Positions 37,470 to 47,520 of a DNA stretch of 64,000 bases are shown here, in pieces. The translations under genes were made by a program, and so were the position numbers. Position 1 is the stretch's first letter. Each line of letters begins with the position of its first letter. Source of the stretch: Bin25 sp965221765 (GTDB lineage: Bacteria; Bacteroidota; Bacteroidia; Flavobacteriales; Flavobacteriaceae). The stretch is taken from positions 1,488,001 to 1,552,000 of the forward strand of contig OZ244911.1 in the NCBI GenBank assembly GCA_965221765.1. The letters run 5' to 3'. The notes beneath the pieces were generated by a model. It saw nothing but the letters and a program-made list of their open reading frames with translations, was not told the origin of the DNA and searched no databases.

Positions 37470-38366
37470 CCATTATCCTCACGCTTTCATTCCGTTTATA
37501 TTATAAACTTAGGAGTTTATATATCGAGATACTTAAAAAATAAAAAAGTAGCAAAACACCATCTTCAACTCGCTAGTGCAACATGAGCCCATGTTGATTT
37601 TATCTTTTCGATGGGGCTAGGGTAGTCGAATTTACGAACGCTTCTGTGATTTATGTTATCTCTAATGAGGTTATACTTCATTAATGGCCGTCATCGACGC
37701 TTTCGCTTTTTATATATCACTTCTTAAGGACTTCAATTGGGTTTTTAATAGTGCTTTTTGGCTGAGATGAGATAGAGGGCTTGAAAAAAAGTGTCGATAC
37801 CGAGTTTAATTGATGAGATCGAGTTTGGTAGGTGCCAAACCCCTATCAACCGACATCGTTTTAATCACTTGGGGTCATTTCTTTAGAGTTTTAATTTCTT
37901 TTAGTTGAGTTTTTGATCGTTCATATTTGTTAGAAATATTAATGTGAAACCGTAGGGATTTCTCTAGCGAATCATTAGGCTAGGAAGTGTTATTCTTGCA
38001 ATAAATTGTTGAACGTATAGATGTTGTAATCAAATCAAAAAACTAGGATGAAACAAGTAGAAGAATAATAATTCGTAGAGTCCACGTTAGAAAAATCATT
38101 CGATTGTTAGTTGGGTATGACAAGGCTTGAATTAAAAATATGTCAAGCTCTGAAATTTTATCAAGCCCTTCTTTAGTTGAAAAAACTGGTGAAATTAATC
38201 TAATGATTATTACAAGGTTTTAGTCTTTATTTGTTCTTGAAATATCAAAGGCAAACCATAGGAGTTTTCTTAGTTCATTGTTTTGGCTGGGATTGTTATC
38301 GTTGAACTAGATATTGAACTTGATGTTAACTTTAGTAAGTCCGAGTGATAATAATATTGATATCGT
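37470..38366. other. Gene-free stretch with relics
   Basis: About 900 bases with no gene. It holds an IS30 remnant (37809-37885) and two loosely similar segments (about 37915-38010 and 38215-38310) that share 'AAACC(G/A)TAGG' and a following 'GGCT(A/G)GG' with similar spacing. They look like worn copies of one non-coding or dead element. Confidence 0.35.
37809..37885 (-). pseudogene. Small IS30 transposase remnant
   Basis: The DNA matches the DDE region of the IS30 relic at 22630-22700 at roughly three bases in four (for example TTGATGAGATCG followed by GTTTGG, and TTTTAATCACTTG). Same orientation as that copy. Too short and worn to give ends. Confidence 0.5.
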
Positions 38367-39671
38367 ATGGGATACATTGTTGCTATCGTAGGGCGACCTA
38401 ACGTCGGGAAGTCGACATTTTTTAATCGACTGACTCAAAGTAGAAGAGCTATCGTCGATAAAACGAGTGGGGTCACTAGGGATAGACACTATGCGTTTTC
38501 GGAATGGAATGGAAAAAGTTTTAGTGTGATGGATACAGGAGGTTACTTGACAAGTAGTCAAGATCAGTTTCAAAAAGAAATTGATAAGCAAGTCAAGTTA
38601 GCCATTGACGAAGCCGATTCCATTGTATTCATGGTGGATGTCCAAACAGGATTGACATCGGCTGATGTCGATGTATCCGAAGTATTAAGAAAATCAGGGA
38701 AGCCAGTGTTTTTGGTACTCAATAAAGTAGATGATGCCAAAAAATTAAGTCTAGTGAATGAATTCTATAGTTTAGGATTTGATAAACTATATGCCCTTTC
38801 TAGCACCAATGGATTTGGTACCGGGGAATTGCTTGATGCATTAGTTCAGGCCATACCGATGGAGAGTGATAAAATTCCATCAGAATTACCTCAGCTGGCG
38901 ATTATTGGTCGACCAAATGCTGGAAAATCTTCGCTCCTCAATGTATTGATACAACAAAATCGAAGTATTGTTTCTGATCAATCAGGGACGACTCGAGATA
39001 GTATCGATACGCCGTATAAAAAATTTGGTTTACAGTTTAAATTGGCGGATACGGCTGGCATTAGAAAAAAATCTAAAGTCAAAGAAGATATTGAATTCTA
39101 TTCGGTGATGAGAGCTATTAAAAGTATCGAACAATCTGATGTTTGTTTATTAATGATTGATGCTGAAAAAGGATTCGAAAAACAAGATCTAAATATTTTT
39201 TGGTTGGTTCACCGAAATCATAAAGGAATCGTTTTGCTAGTCAATAAGTGGGACTTGGCCTATAAAGAAACCATGAGCTCTAAAAAAATAGAACTTCAAA
39301 TCCGTAAAACCATTGCTCCCTTTGATAATGTTCCAATCTTATTTATTTCATGTACTAAAAAACAAAGGATTTATAAAACTTTGGAAATTGCCATGAAAGT
39401 CTATCAAAACCGAATAAATCGTATTTCAACCCATCAACTCAATAAAGTATTATTACCTATCATTGAGCAAACCCCCCCACCAATCTATAAAGGAAAAGAA
39501 CCCAAAATCAAATATGTATCGCAACTGCCCACTAAATTTCCACAGTTTATTTTTTATTGTAGTAGACCACAATACATCAACCCAACCTATTCACGATTTT
39601 TGGAGAATCAAATACGCAAAAAATTTAATTTTTTAGGCGTTCCTATTGAATTATTTTATCGAAAAAAGTAG
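38367..39671 (+). CDS. der: Ribosome-assembly GTPase Der (EngA)
   Basis: Double GTPase for 50S subunit assembly. 434 residues: first G domain 'AIVGRPNVGKSTFFNRL' with 'DTGGYL' and 'NKVD'; second G domain 'AIIGRPNAGKSSLLNVL' with 'DTAGIRKKSKV' and 'NKWDL'; C-terminal KH-like domain with 'TPPPIYKGKEPKIKYVSQ' and 'YSRFLENQIRKKFNFLGVP'. Complete and normal. The gene stands alone, with the R-M island upstream. Confidence 0.97.
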   Translation: MGYIVAIVGRPNVGKSTFFNRLTQSRRAIVDKTSGVTRDRHYAFSEWNGKSFSVMDTGGYLTSSQDQFQKEIDKQVKLAIDEADSIVFMVDVQTGLTSADVDVSEVLRKSGKPVFLVLNKVDDAKKLSLVNEFYSLGFDKLYALSSTNGFGTGELLDALVQAIPMESDKIPSELPQLAIIGRPNAGKSSLLNVLIQQNRSIVSDQSGTTRDSIDTPYKKFGLQFKLADTAGIRKKSKVKEDIEFYSVMRAIKSIEQSDVCLLMIDAEKGFEKQDLNIFWLVHRNHKGIVLLVNKWDLAYKETMSSKKIELQIRKTIAPFDNVPILFISCTKKQRIYKTLEIAMKVYQNRINRISTHQLNKVLLPIIEQTPPPIYKGKEPKIKYVSQLPTKFPQFIFYCSRPQYINPTYSRFLENQIRKKFNFLGVPIELFYRKK

Positions 39672-39720
39672 ATAATTCAAAATCCCCACCCAACCAATTT
39701 TCGGGAGTTTTAATTCGCAT

Positions 39721-40047
39721 TCAAAGATGATTTCTCAATGCAATTAAATCTTTTCGGAGCGATTGCAACTTTTCAAGTAATTCTTGTTTTAAAATATCAG
39801 GAGAGTCTGAATTTAAAGCCATTTTAGTACCATTGATAGTCAGCTTTTTTTCTTCTCTTAAATATAATATTTGTTCGAGGGCCTTAATATTTTGGGGCGT
39901 GTATTTACGAATTCCATTCTGCTTTTTTTTGGGACGTATTTCTTTAAACTCGGTTTCCCAATAACGAAGTTTGGATTGACTGACATTAAATGCAAGGGCT
40001 ACTTCACCAATGGAGTAGTACAATTTTTCAGGAAGTTTGACAGACAT
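39721..40047 (-). CDS. MerR-family transcriptional regulator
   Basis: 108-residue protein with the MerR winged helix at the N-terminus: 'LYYSIGEVALAFNVSQSKLR' then 'YWETEFKEIRPKKKQNGIRK' and 'YTPQNIKALEQILYL', followed by a short coiled coil. It lacks a ligand-binding domain. The pair with an M23 peptidase gene (12 bases upstream on the same strand) next to alaS is a recurrent Bacteroidota arrangement. Target genes unknown. Confidence 0.9.
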   Translation of the reverse strand: MSVKLPEKLYYSIGEVALAFNVSQSKLRYWETEFKEIRPKKKQNGIRKYTPQNIKALEQILYLREEKKLTINGTKMALNSDSPDILKQELLEKLQSLRKDLIALRNHL

Positions 40048-40059
40048 AACTTCCTAAAT

Positions 40060-41079
40060 CTAATCGAAAGATTTATTGTATTGTGTCGATTTATTGATGA
40101 TTGCATCAAACTCATCCGGAGTTAGGCTGCCATAATAAAAATGAATGGGATTTTGATGCACTCCGTCTTTGATGATTTCATAATGTAAATGAGGGCCTGC
40201 AGAACGTCCCGTATTGCCAGAATAACCAATCAAATCACCCCTTTGTACTCTTTGTCCCTTTAGAACATTGTATTGACTTAAATGGGCATAGAGACTTTGA
40301 TATCCAAACCCATGATTGATTTTGATGTGTTTGCCATATCCTGAGACTGTGGAACTAACCCTTTCCACAATTCCATTTCCAGTGGCATAAATGGGGGTTC
40401 CTTGTTTGACCGTAAAGTCAACGCCACGATGCATTTTTCTTTGATGCGTAAAAGGATCTTTTCGATAACCAAAGCCAGAGGAAAATCTCAAGATTTCATT
40501 ATTTCTGATGGGAATGATGGAAGGAACCGCTTTTAAAAAAACTTCTTTTTCTTCACTGATTTGTTCTAACTCTCTTAGTGAATAGTTCTGTACTGCCATA
40601 TCAGACAATAGCATATCAAGCCGCTTATTAGTAGTTATCAAAATATCAGAGCTCTTGTAACCTTCTAAATTACTGTAGCGATTGGATCCACCAAATCCGG
40701 GATTAAAACGTTCTTTTGGAATAGGACTTGCATCGTATGTGACCCGATAAAGATTTTCATCACGCTGTGCAATGGTCGAAAGAATACTTTCAGCTTCTTC
40801 TAATTTATTATTGAGTTCTCCCAATTGAACTTTGAAATTTTGGATTTCTCTTTGCTGACTCATCATTTTTGAAGAAACGATAAACTCTAATGATTTAGGA
40901 ACTGAAATGATGATGATGACAATCGTAGCAATACTCGCCAATAAACCCAATAAGAAAGTCAATGCAAACATACGGAGTTTATTCTTGTATGGTGGAGTAT
41001 AGACAAAGTTTTTTTTCTTTTTGTCAAAAGTATAGTGATGATGTTCTCGTCTTGGATTAAATAAACTATAATTTATCAT
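40060..41079 (-). CDS. M23-family peptidase, membrane-anchored
   Basis: 339 residues. A cytoplasmic start is followed by one transmembrane helix (about residues 38-58), a coiled coil ('QNFKVQLGELNNKLEEAES'), and a C-terminal LytM/M23 domain with zinc ligands in 'KMHRGVDFTVKQGTPIYATG' (HxxxD) and 'SAGPHLHYEIIKDG' (HxH). All ligands are present. It should cut peptide cross-bridges in peptidoglycan or serve division. Likely co-transcribed with the MerR gene. Confidence 0.93.
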   Translation of the reverse strand: MINYSLFNPRREHHHYTFDKKKKNFVYTPPYKNKLRMFALTFLLGLLASIATIVIIIISVPKSLEFIVSSKMMSQQREIQNFKVQLGELNNKLEEAESILSTIAQRDENLYRVTYDASPIPKERFNPGFGGSNRYSNLEGYKSSDILITTNKRLDMLLSDMAVQNYSLRELEQISEEKEVFLKAVPSIIPIRNNEILRFSSGFGYRKDPFTHQRKMHRGVDFTVKQGTPIYATGNGIVERVSSTVSGYGKHIKINHGFGYQSLYAHLSQYNVLKGQRVQRGDLIGYSGNTGRSAGPHLHYEIIKDGVHQNPIHFYYGSLTPDEFDAIINKSTQYNKSFD

Positions 41080-41355
41080 TCTAACTAGTATGATTTAGAA
41101 AAAACTCAAGATTTAATTGTGTTTTGTTGGATGTGAACTACAAGAACCACGCTTTTTTTAAATGAGAGGGATTAGTACTTATCTGAATAAGATCTTCTTA
41201 AATTTCGGGCGCAATTTAATCAAAAGTTTAAAAAAATTCAATTTAAGTTTAATTTACTTGTTCTAATTATTGAAAATCAATGAATTATATCCAATATAAT
41301 TATAAATATAAATAACTCTTACAGACTTAAAACGATAAAATAAGATATTTGTAAC

Positions 41356-43995
41356 GTGAAATCAGCACTTGTAAGAAAGAAATTTTTTGAATTTTTTGAA
41401 TCAAAAGGACACCAAATTGTTCCTTCAGCCCCCCTAGTGGTTAAAGATGATCCGTCATTGATGTTTAATAATGCTGGTATGAATCAATTCAAAGAATTTT
41501 TCTTGGGAAATTCTCTTCCAAAATACAAGAGAGTGGCAGACACTCAAAAATGTCTTCGAGTCTCGGGAAAACATAATGACCTAGAAGAAGTTGGCATCGA
41601 TACCTATCACCACACATTTTTTGAAATGTTGGGTAATTGGAGTTTTGGGGATTACTTCAAAAAAGAAGCCATCCAATGGGCCTGGGAACTCTTAACGGAT
41701 ATTTTCAAAATCGATAAGGATCGAATATATATAACTGTTTTTGGAGGAGCTCAATCTGATAAAGTAGATTTTGATCAAGAGTCATTCAGCCTTTGGACAT
41801 CATATTTGCCAAAATATCGGATTTTGAAATTTGGGAAAAAAGATAATTTTTGGGAAATGGGTGATATCGGGCCCTGTGGTCCATGCTCTGAAATTCATGT
41901 TGATGTGCGAGATGAGCAAGAAAGAAAAAAAATCGATGGTAGCCAATTGGTCAATAAAGACCATCCCCAAGTGATTGAAATATGGAATTTAGTATTTATT
42001 CAGTATAACCGATTGGCTAGTGGAGAACTTCAATTACTTCCGCAGAAACATGTGGATACGGGAATGGGATTTGAACGCTTATGCATGGTATTGCAAAAAA
42101 AATCTTCAAATTATGCTACGGATATTTTCACCCCATTAATTTCTGAAATTGAAACATTAACGCGATGTGCTTATGGTAAAAACAATCAAATCGATATTGC
42201 CATTCGGGTCATTGCTGACCATTTAAGAACCGTTTGTTTTTCCATAGCAGATGGGCAATTACCAAGTAATAAAGATGCTGGTTATGTTATTCGAAGAATT
42301 TTGAGAAGGGCGGTTCGATATGGTTTTTCATATCTCAATATGAAAACACCGTTTATCTATAGAATTGTGCCGGTTTTGACGCGACAAATGAAATCGGTAT
42401 TTCCAGAATTGGTCACCGAACAGAATCTCATCACTAATGTCATCAAAGAAGAAGAAAAATCATTTCTAAAAACATTGGAGCAAGGTCTTTTTAGACTGCA
42501 TGCCCTCATCGAACAAAATACCAGTGGTACATTGGATGGTTTTGAAGCATTCGAGTTGTATGATACTTTTGGTTTTCCTATTGACCTTACTTCACTCATT
42601 GCCAAAGAAAAAGGACTTCAAGTTGATCATAAGGAGTTTCAATTCCATATGGAAAACCAAAGAGAACGTGCTAGAAGGGCAAAGTCTGTAAATATTGGTG
42701 ATTGGATTATTCTTTCAGCTGATGATAAAACAGAATTTATTGGATTTGACAAACTAGAAACGAAAATAAAAATCACCCAATACCGAAAAACTCAAACACT
42801 CGGCGGTGAAGTTATCTTTCATTTGGTATTTAATTTGACTCCATTTTATCCTGAAGGTGGGGGACAAGTGGGCGATAAAGGATATTTAAAGGACAGTGCA
42901 GGAACCAATCATTTTATAGTCAATACGACCAAAGAAAATAATCTGATATTACACCATACCAAAACTATTCCACCAAAAATTGATGAGCGATTTATTGTTA
43001 GGGTGGAATCATTACAACGTCAACGTACTTCTTGTAATCATACAGCCACTCATTTGCTACACCAAGCATTAAGAAAAACTTTGGGATCGCATGTGGTTCA
43101 AAAAGGATCGATGATTCACTCCCGTGAATTCCGATTCGATTTTTCACACTTTTCAAAATTATCTAGCGATCAATTAAAAGATATTGAACATTTTGTCAAC
43201 GACCGGATTAGAGAACAAATTGCATTAGAAGAACAAAGAAATGTGCCTTATGATGATGCCATTAATCAAGGAGTCATTGCTCTTTTTGGTGAAAAATATG
43301 GAGATACGGTCAGGATTGTTCGTTTTGGTCAATCCATTGAGTTATGTGGAGGAACCCATGTGAAAAACACTTCGGAGATATGGCATTTTAAAATTTTATC
43401 TGAAAAAGCCATAGCCTCTGGAATTAGAAGAATAGAAGCCATCACAGGTGATGAGGCTAAACGTTACTTGGTTGAACGCACTAATTATTTTGAAACGGTT
43501 GAAACACTATTAAAATATCCTAAAAACATCGTTCATGCCATTACTGAGCTACAATCCAAAAATCAATTATATAGAAAAGAAATCAATCGATTTCAACAAT
43601 TGAAAATTGATCTAGAATTGCAAAATTTGATTCAATCATCGGTGAGCATTTCTGGAATTTCTTTGATTGTTAGTCAGGTTGATTTTAATCCCAATGATAT
43701 TCGAAAGATAGCCTTTGCATTGGATAAAAAACTAAACAAAGCCATTATTGTTTTGGGCTCTATTTATTCCGGATTACCAATCATCTCTTGTTTGATTTCT
43801 AAAAATTTAGTTGATTTAATGAATTTGAATGCTATCGAACTAGTCAATAAATTAGGGGTTTATATCGATGGTAAAGGGGGTGGACAGGCATTTTTTGCTA
43901 CGGCAGGTGGAAAAAAAACAAATGGACTATCCCAGGCGCTTAAAGTAGCCGCTGATGATTTTCAATCGGTATTGGAAACAGCTAATTTGGCTTGA
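41356..43995 (+). CDS. alaS: Alanine-tRNA ligase
   Basis: Class II synthetase with editing activity, 879 residues, GTG start ('VKSALVRKKFFEFFESKGH'). Motif 1 to 3 region with 'LMFNNAGMNQFKEFFLG', 'NFWEMGDIGPCGPCSEIHVD'; editing domain with 'CNHTATHLLHQALRKTLG' (HxxxH zinc site) and 'ELCGGTHVKNT'; C-terminal domain with 'DGKGGGQAFFATAGG'. Complete. Its last 14 bases overlap the end of the convergent DUF4136 gene. Confidence 0.97.
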   Translation: MKSALVRKKFFEFFESKGHQIVPSAPLVVKDDPSLMFNNAGMNQFKEFFLGNSLPKYKRVADTQKCLRVSGKHNDLEEVGIDTYHHTFFEMLGNWSFGDYFKKEAIQWAWELLTDIFKIDKDRIYITVFGGAQSDKVDFDQESFSLWTSYLPKYRILKFGKKDNFWEMGDIGPCGPCSEIHVDVRDEQERKKIDGSQLVNKDHPQVIEIWNLVFIQYNRLASGELQLLPQKHVDTGMGFERLCMVLQKKSSNYATDIFTPLISEIETLTRCAYGKNNQIDIAIRVIADHLRTVCFSIADGQLPSNKDAGYVIRRILRRAVRYGFSYLNMKTPFIYRIVPVLTRQMKSVFPELVTEQNLITNVIKEEEKSFLKTLEQGLFRLHALIEQNTSGTLDGFEAFELYDTFGFPIDLTSLIAKEKGLQVDHKEFQFHMENQRERARRAKSVNIGDWIILSADDKTEFIGFDKLETKIKITQYRKTQTLGGEVIFHLVFNLTPFYPEGGGQVGDKGYLKDSAGTNHFIVNTTKENNLILHHTKTIPPKIDERFIVRVESLQRQRTSCNHTATHLLHQALRKTLGSHVVQKGSMIHSREFRFDFSHFSKLSSDQLKDIEHFVNDRIREQIALEEQRNVPYDDAINQGVIALFGEKYGDTVRIVRFGQSIELCGGTHVKNTSEIWHFKILSEKAIASGIRRIEAITGDEAKRYLVERTNYFETVETLLKYPKNIVHAITELQSKNQLYRKEINRFQQLKIDLELQNLIQSSVSISGISLIVSQVDFNPNDIRKIAFALDKKLNKAIIVLGSIYSGLPIISCLISKNLVDLMNLNAIELVNKLGVYIDGKGGGQAFFATAGGKKTNGLSQALKVAADDFQSVLETANLA

Positions 43996-44509
43996 TTGGG
44001 GAGGGTGGAAACCTAGAAAGGATTTTTTCCACATATTCATTGATTCGCTTTTCTTTTTCCAAGCCACTCAAGTGATGTATTCTACCTTCACCATATCCTT
44101 GCCATATCAAACTTCCGGTTTCTGCGTCGATTAAATCGATATAAAGTCTACTAGAAACAGTACTATAAAATCCATAAGGATGTGGATTCCCCCAAAACCA
44201 AGGACTCCAATACCAACTAGTATTTCCTGAAACATAAATATCCTCATTTTCTTCCGTGGCAATATTGATTAATAAATCAGGGGTTTCACTTTTTCTAAAA
44301 CCACTTGTTTGTAGATAATTATCGATGGATTCCAATATCCGTTGTTTGTCTAGTTCTGAAATCTTAAGGCGATCAATTCCTGATTTATAAAAAGCATAGG
44401 TTTTGTACTGATTGAAATCAATACGAGTATTGTAATCAGCGATTACGAAGATAGAATTACAAGCCGTCAAGAATAACCCGCAAAGGAAGAAAATAATTAT
44501 GATTCTCAT
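43982..44509 (-). CDS. DUF4136 lipoprotein
   Basis: 175-residue lipoprotein: signal peptide with lipobox 'GLFLTAC' (Cys 17), then the DUF4136 fold, 'RIDFNQYKTYAFYKSG', 'GFRKSETPDLLINIA' and 'RLYIDLIDAETGSLIWQGYG'. DUF4136 proteins are common envelope lipoproteins in Bacteroidota and Proteobacteria with no settled function. Convergent and overlapping with alaS. Confidence 0.9.
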   Translation of the reverse strand: MRIIIIFFLCGLFLTACNSIFVIADYNTRIDFNQYKTYAFYKSGIDRLKISELDKQRILESIDNYLQTSGFRKSETPDLLINIATEENEDIYVSGNTSWYWSPWFWGNPHPYGFYSTVSSRLYIDLIDAETGSLIWQGYGEGRIHHLSGLEKEKRINEYVEKILSRFPPSPIKPN

Positions 44510-44639
44510 TAATTAATGACTTTAGATTAAACCAAGTCAAAAACTGTACCAAATTGAATAAATTGACATAAAAATTTTGGCATAGGTTGTTATTGTTGAA
44601 TGGGCTCGTATAGCTAGGAAATAAGTGTTTTGCAATCAA

Positions 44640-45100
44640 TAGATATCATAATCTAGTTATATGTGTTGGATTCGGTAACTCTGAACAGCACATGAAAATT
44701 GATTTTAAAAACACAAACGATTTAATTCTTTAACAGCCCCCCTATGCTAAGAATTAGAAGTCAAATTAATTAGGGATGGAAAACATAATATAGATTATGC
44801 GGTAAGCGTTGATGATATAGTAACTTTTGGAACCAACTAATTTCGTAGAATTAGTATCAATTTGCTTTCTGAATTATATGAAATTGATTTACTCTCATTA
44901 TCGTTTTGAGAGACCAATTGTAGTTTAAAAAACAAAAAATATTTTATGAATTTAAAAAGTAATTCAAAACGCAACTTAGTATAAGAAAAGAACTAGAGAT
45001 AAAAGATTTAAACCCGATTACTTTCGAAACCAAAATGCATAAAACTAGAACCAATACCAAACCAATGGAGCCTTAAAAATAAACTCAATCATAAAGATTA
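44640..45100. other. Gene-free stretch
   Basis: AT-rich, with stops in all frames. No RNA gene or repeat that I can support; a faint likeness to the relic segments near 37.9 kb lies around 44570-44650. Confidence 0.3.
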
Positions 45101-45400
45101 ATGAACTATCCAAACGCCATTAAAGACGACATAAAGGAATTTAAAACCCTTATGAGGGGAACAACAGTACGCAGTGAAAAGAAATAATATCCAATAAGGT
45201 ATATGTGATACCTATACAGGTACTTAAAATAAGAATCAATTACCTAAGAAACGATGTAAAGAAGCTGCAAACCAATACAGAACCTGTGCGCTAGGAATTA
45301 TAGCTAAAAAAGAATAACATACGGTGGATACGAATTACGCTAGGAGTTTTAGGCCTTTTGTCTAATAAGGTTATTGTTTAAAGTAATAGAACTATTTTAA
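45101..45400 (+). pseudogene. Decayed copy of the coiled-coil membrane protein at 45790
   Basis: Starts as MNYPNAIKDDIKEFKTL, is interrupted by stops, then continues as 'INYLRNDVKKLQTNTEPV' and 'KKNNIRWIRITLGVLGLL', which parallel 'IKYVRNDIKTLKTNTEPIQ' and 'QKNNIRWIRIIGGFLALL' of the intact gene. Several stops and frame changes. Confidence 0.65.
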
Positions 45401-45789
45401 CCGATAGTTTACTAACTTTATAGCAAAACTTAAAAAGAGTAGTACTTAAAAAAGATAATAATAAAATATTACAAATATTGGACAGACGGTGGTTATGAAC
45501 CGTCTATCAATAGGATTATTTGAGGATCGCTTTACAAATGCAATAGATACAAAAAGTAAAACAGGAGTGTGATTAGAGGAATAAAAAAACGGAGATATGT
45601 CTACGATACTATTGAACTTTTAGAAAAAAATCCTTTGGTGAAGATATAGATAATGACAGAGAAGAGTTCCTAACCATCTGCAGAAAACGAAAATATAGTT
45701 ATGATATTTATGAAAAAATAAAGGTGCTATATGATGTCTGATTAAATTAATCATAGAAGCAATAAACCTACAAAAAACAGCAATAAAAT
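45401..45789. other. Gene-free stretch
   Basis: Short broken frames only. It has protein-like patches (for example KRRYVYDTIELLEKNPLVK near 45590-45650) without intact starts or ends. Confidence 0.3.
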
Positions 45790-46122
45790 ATGAGTAATCA
45801 ATCAGTTACAAAACAAGATATTATAGAACTTAAAAAGGATATCGAAGACCTATTAGAACCGATTAGAGACGATGTAAAAGGGATTAAAGCCGATATTAGA
45901 GAAATATCTGATAAACTAAATGATACATATACAGATGTGCAAGTAATTAAAACAGAAATCAAGTATGTTAGGAATGATATAAAAACCCTAAAAACCAATA
46001 CAGAACCGATACAATATGAAATAGAATTACAAAAGAATAATATACGATGGATACGGATTATAGGAGGGTTTTTAGCCCTTTTGCTAATAGGATTATTGGT
46101 AAAAGCAATTGGGCTATTTTAA
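45790..46122 (+). CDS. Coiled-coil protein with C-terminal membrane anchor
   Basis: 110 residues. A long heptad-rich helix spans residues 8-80 ('VKGIKADIREISDKLNDTYT', 'KYVRNDIKTLKTNTEPIQYE'), then a C-terminal transmembrane segment 'IIGGFLALLLIGLLVKAIGL'. This is the general form of small tail-anchored coiled-coil proteins; no family name. A decayed paralogue lies 400 bases upstream, so the gene was duplicated in place. Confidence 0.65.
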   Translation: MSNQSVTKQDIIELKKDIEDLLEPIRDDVKGIKADIREISDKLNDTYTDVQVIKTEIKYVRNDIKTLKTNTEPIQYEIELQKNNIRWIRIIGGFLALLLIGLLVKAIGLF

Positions 46123-46580
46123 ACCCAATGAACCCCAAATACACTCCCCATTGAAGTTATTATGAAAACCAACGATAAAATGATACTTAAATGCGAAATA
46201 CATCATAGAATACTATAAAATCTATAGCCTAGACCAATAAGTATTAAAGTATCCCATGCTAGAAACTATAACCAATGCCAAAACATAGAACAATTGGGAA
46301 TAGACAGTGGACGGCATAAATTGGATAATGAAATTATATTGTACTATATAGGCCAAAGCAAAGAAGGCTCCGGGGAACTTATGGTAGAAAGTTCTAACAT
46401 AGGACTAAACTAATTGGCTTGAAATGTCGCTCTTTTTATGGTTATAGAAAAATTAAGTGAAGGTTCAACAAACTATATAACGATCCTTAAATAGGCTACA
46501 CTTCATGATGAGAAGGTTTTTAAGATTAAAAATGATGTAGATTTCGTTATTTGAAAATTATTTAATCCAATACACAATCA
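46123..46580. other. Gene-free stretch
   Basis: About 460 bases with one short frame ending in 'LYYIGQSKEGSGELMVESSN' (46310-46412) that looks like a relic. No clear promoter for the next gene. Confidence 0.3.
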
Positions 46581-47414
46581 GTGAAATATTTTAAAACTCA
46601 CCACCTAGGTTATCTTTTATTCATAGTGTTTTTATTGAGCAGTTGTGGTAGTTCATTAAAAACCTTGGAACGCAAAAAAGAACAACTTACAAAAGCTCGA
46701 GAATCTGTTGAAAAAATAGAATCTAGAATTTCGAAAATGGAATCAAAGATTCAATATAAAAAACCGCAAAAAACCAAAATAAAAAAAGAAACCAGAGAAG
46801 AACTCATCGAAGACTATATCAAAAAGTATTCGAGCTTTGCAGTTAGTGAAATGAAAAAATATAAAATTCCTGCTTCAATAAAATTAGCTCAAGGTATTTT
46901 AGAAACTAAATATGGTACTAGCCCATTAGCTACAGAAGGTAATAACCATTTTGGTATTAAATGTCATAGAGGATGGAAAGGGCCTTCAATGCGAGTAACC
47001 GATGATGCTCCTAATGAATGTTTTAGAACCTACCGGACCCCCTTTGAAAGCTTTCGAGACCACTCTTTATTTTTAAATTCTAGATCTCGTTATGATGGTT
47101 TATTTGATTTAAAACTACATGATTATTCGGGTTGGGCTTATGGATTAAAAAAGGCAGGTTATGCAACCAATCCGCTATATGCTGAAGGATTGATCGGTTT
47201 GATAGAAGAATTTAAACTCTATCGGTTTGATAAAGGCGGTCGACTATCTAAACAAAGTAAATCGAATAAAAATCAACTAGTCCATAGAGTACAAAGAGGA
47301 GATACCCTTTACTCTATTTCTAAAAGATACAATGTCAAAATTTCTGATTTGATGCGTAAAAATAACATCAATGGATCGTCGATTATACCAGGTCAACAGT
47401 TGATTATAAGGTAA
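46581..47414 (+). CDS. Lipoprotein glucosaminidase with LysM domain
   Basis: 277 residues. Signal peptide with lipobox 'VFLLSSCGSS', a Lys/Glu-rich coiled coil (residues 30-75), a mannosyl-glycoprotein endo-beta-N-acetylglucosaminidase (Glucosaminidase/FlgJ-type) domain with 'KIPASIKLAQGILETKYGTS' (catalytic Glu region), 'GNNHFGIKCHRGWKGPSMRV' and 'YRTPFESFRDHSLFL', and a C-terminal LysM 'HRVQRGDTLYSISKRYNVKI'. It should cut peptidoglycan glycan strands at the outer or inner membrane. Intact. Confidence 0.93.
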   Translation: MKYFKTHHLGYLLFIVFLLSSCGSSLKTLERKKEQLTKARESVEKIESRISKMESKIQYKKPQKTKIKKETREELIEDYIKKYSSFAVSEMKKYKIPASIKLAQGILETKYGTSPLATEGNNHFGIKCHRGWKGPSMRVTDDAPNECFRTYRTPFESFRDHSLFLNSRSRYDGLFDLKLHDYSGWAYGLKKAGYATNPLYAEGLIGLIEEFKLYRFDKGGRLSKQSKSNKNQLVHRVQRGDTLYSISKRYNVKISDLMRKNNINGSSIIPGQQLIIR

Positions 47415-47520
47415 TGGCACTTTTCAAAAATTAATAACCCAAAGGATATCGACTTTTTTTGAAAGAGAACTATATACTTAGTTACACGGATTTTTCGTAA
47501 ATTTACTGTAAACCAAGTCC

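Noticed and set aside
37470..38366. Possible CRISPR-like repeats in the gap before der
   Set aside because: Only two loosely similar segments about 300 bases apart and no regular spacing; they look like worn relics, not an array.
39472..39478. Seven-C run in der as a phase-variable tract
   Set aside because: It encodes the conserved Thr-Pro-Pro-Pro segment of the KH-like domain of an essential gene and is in frame.
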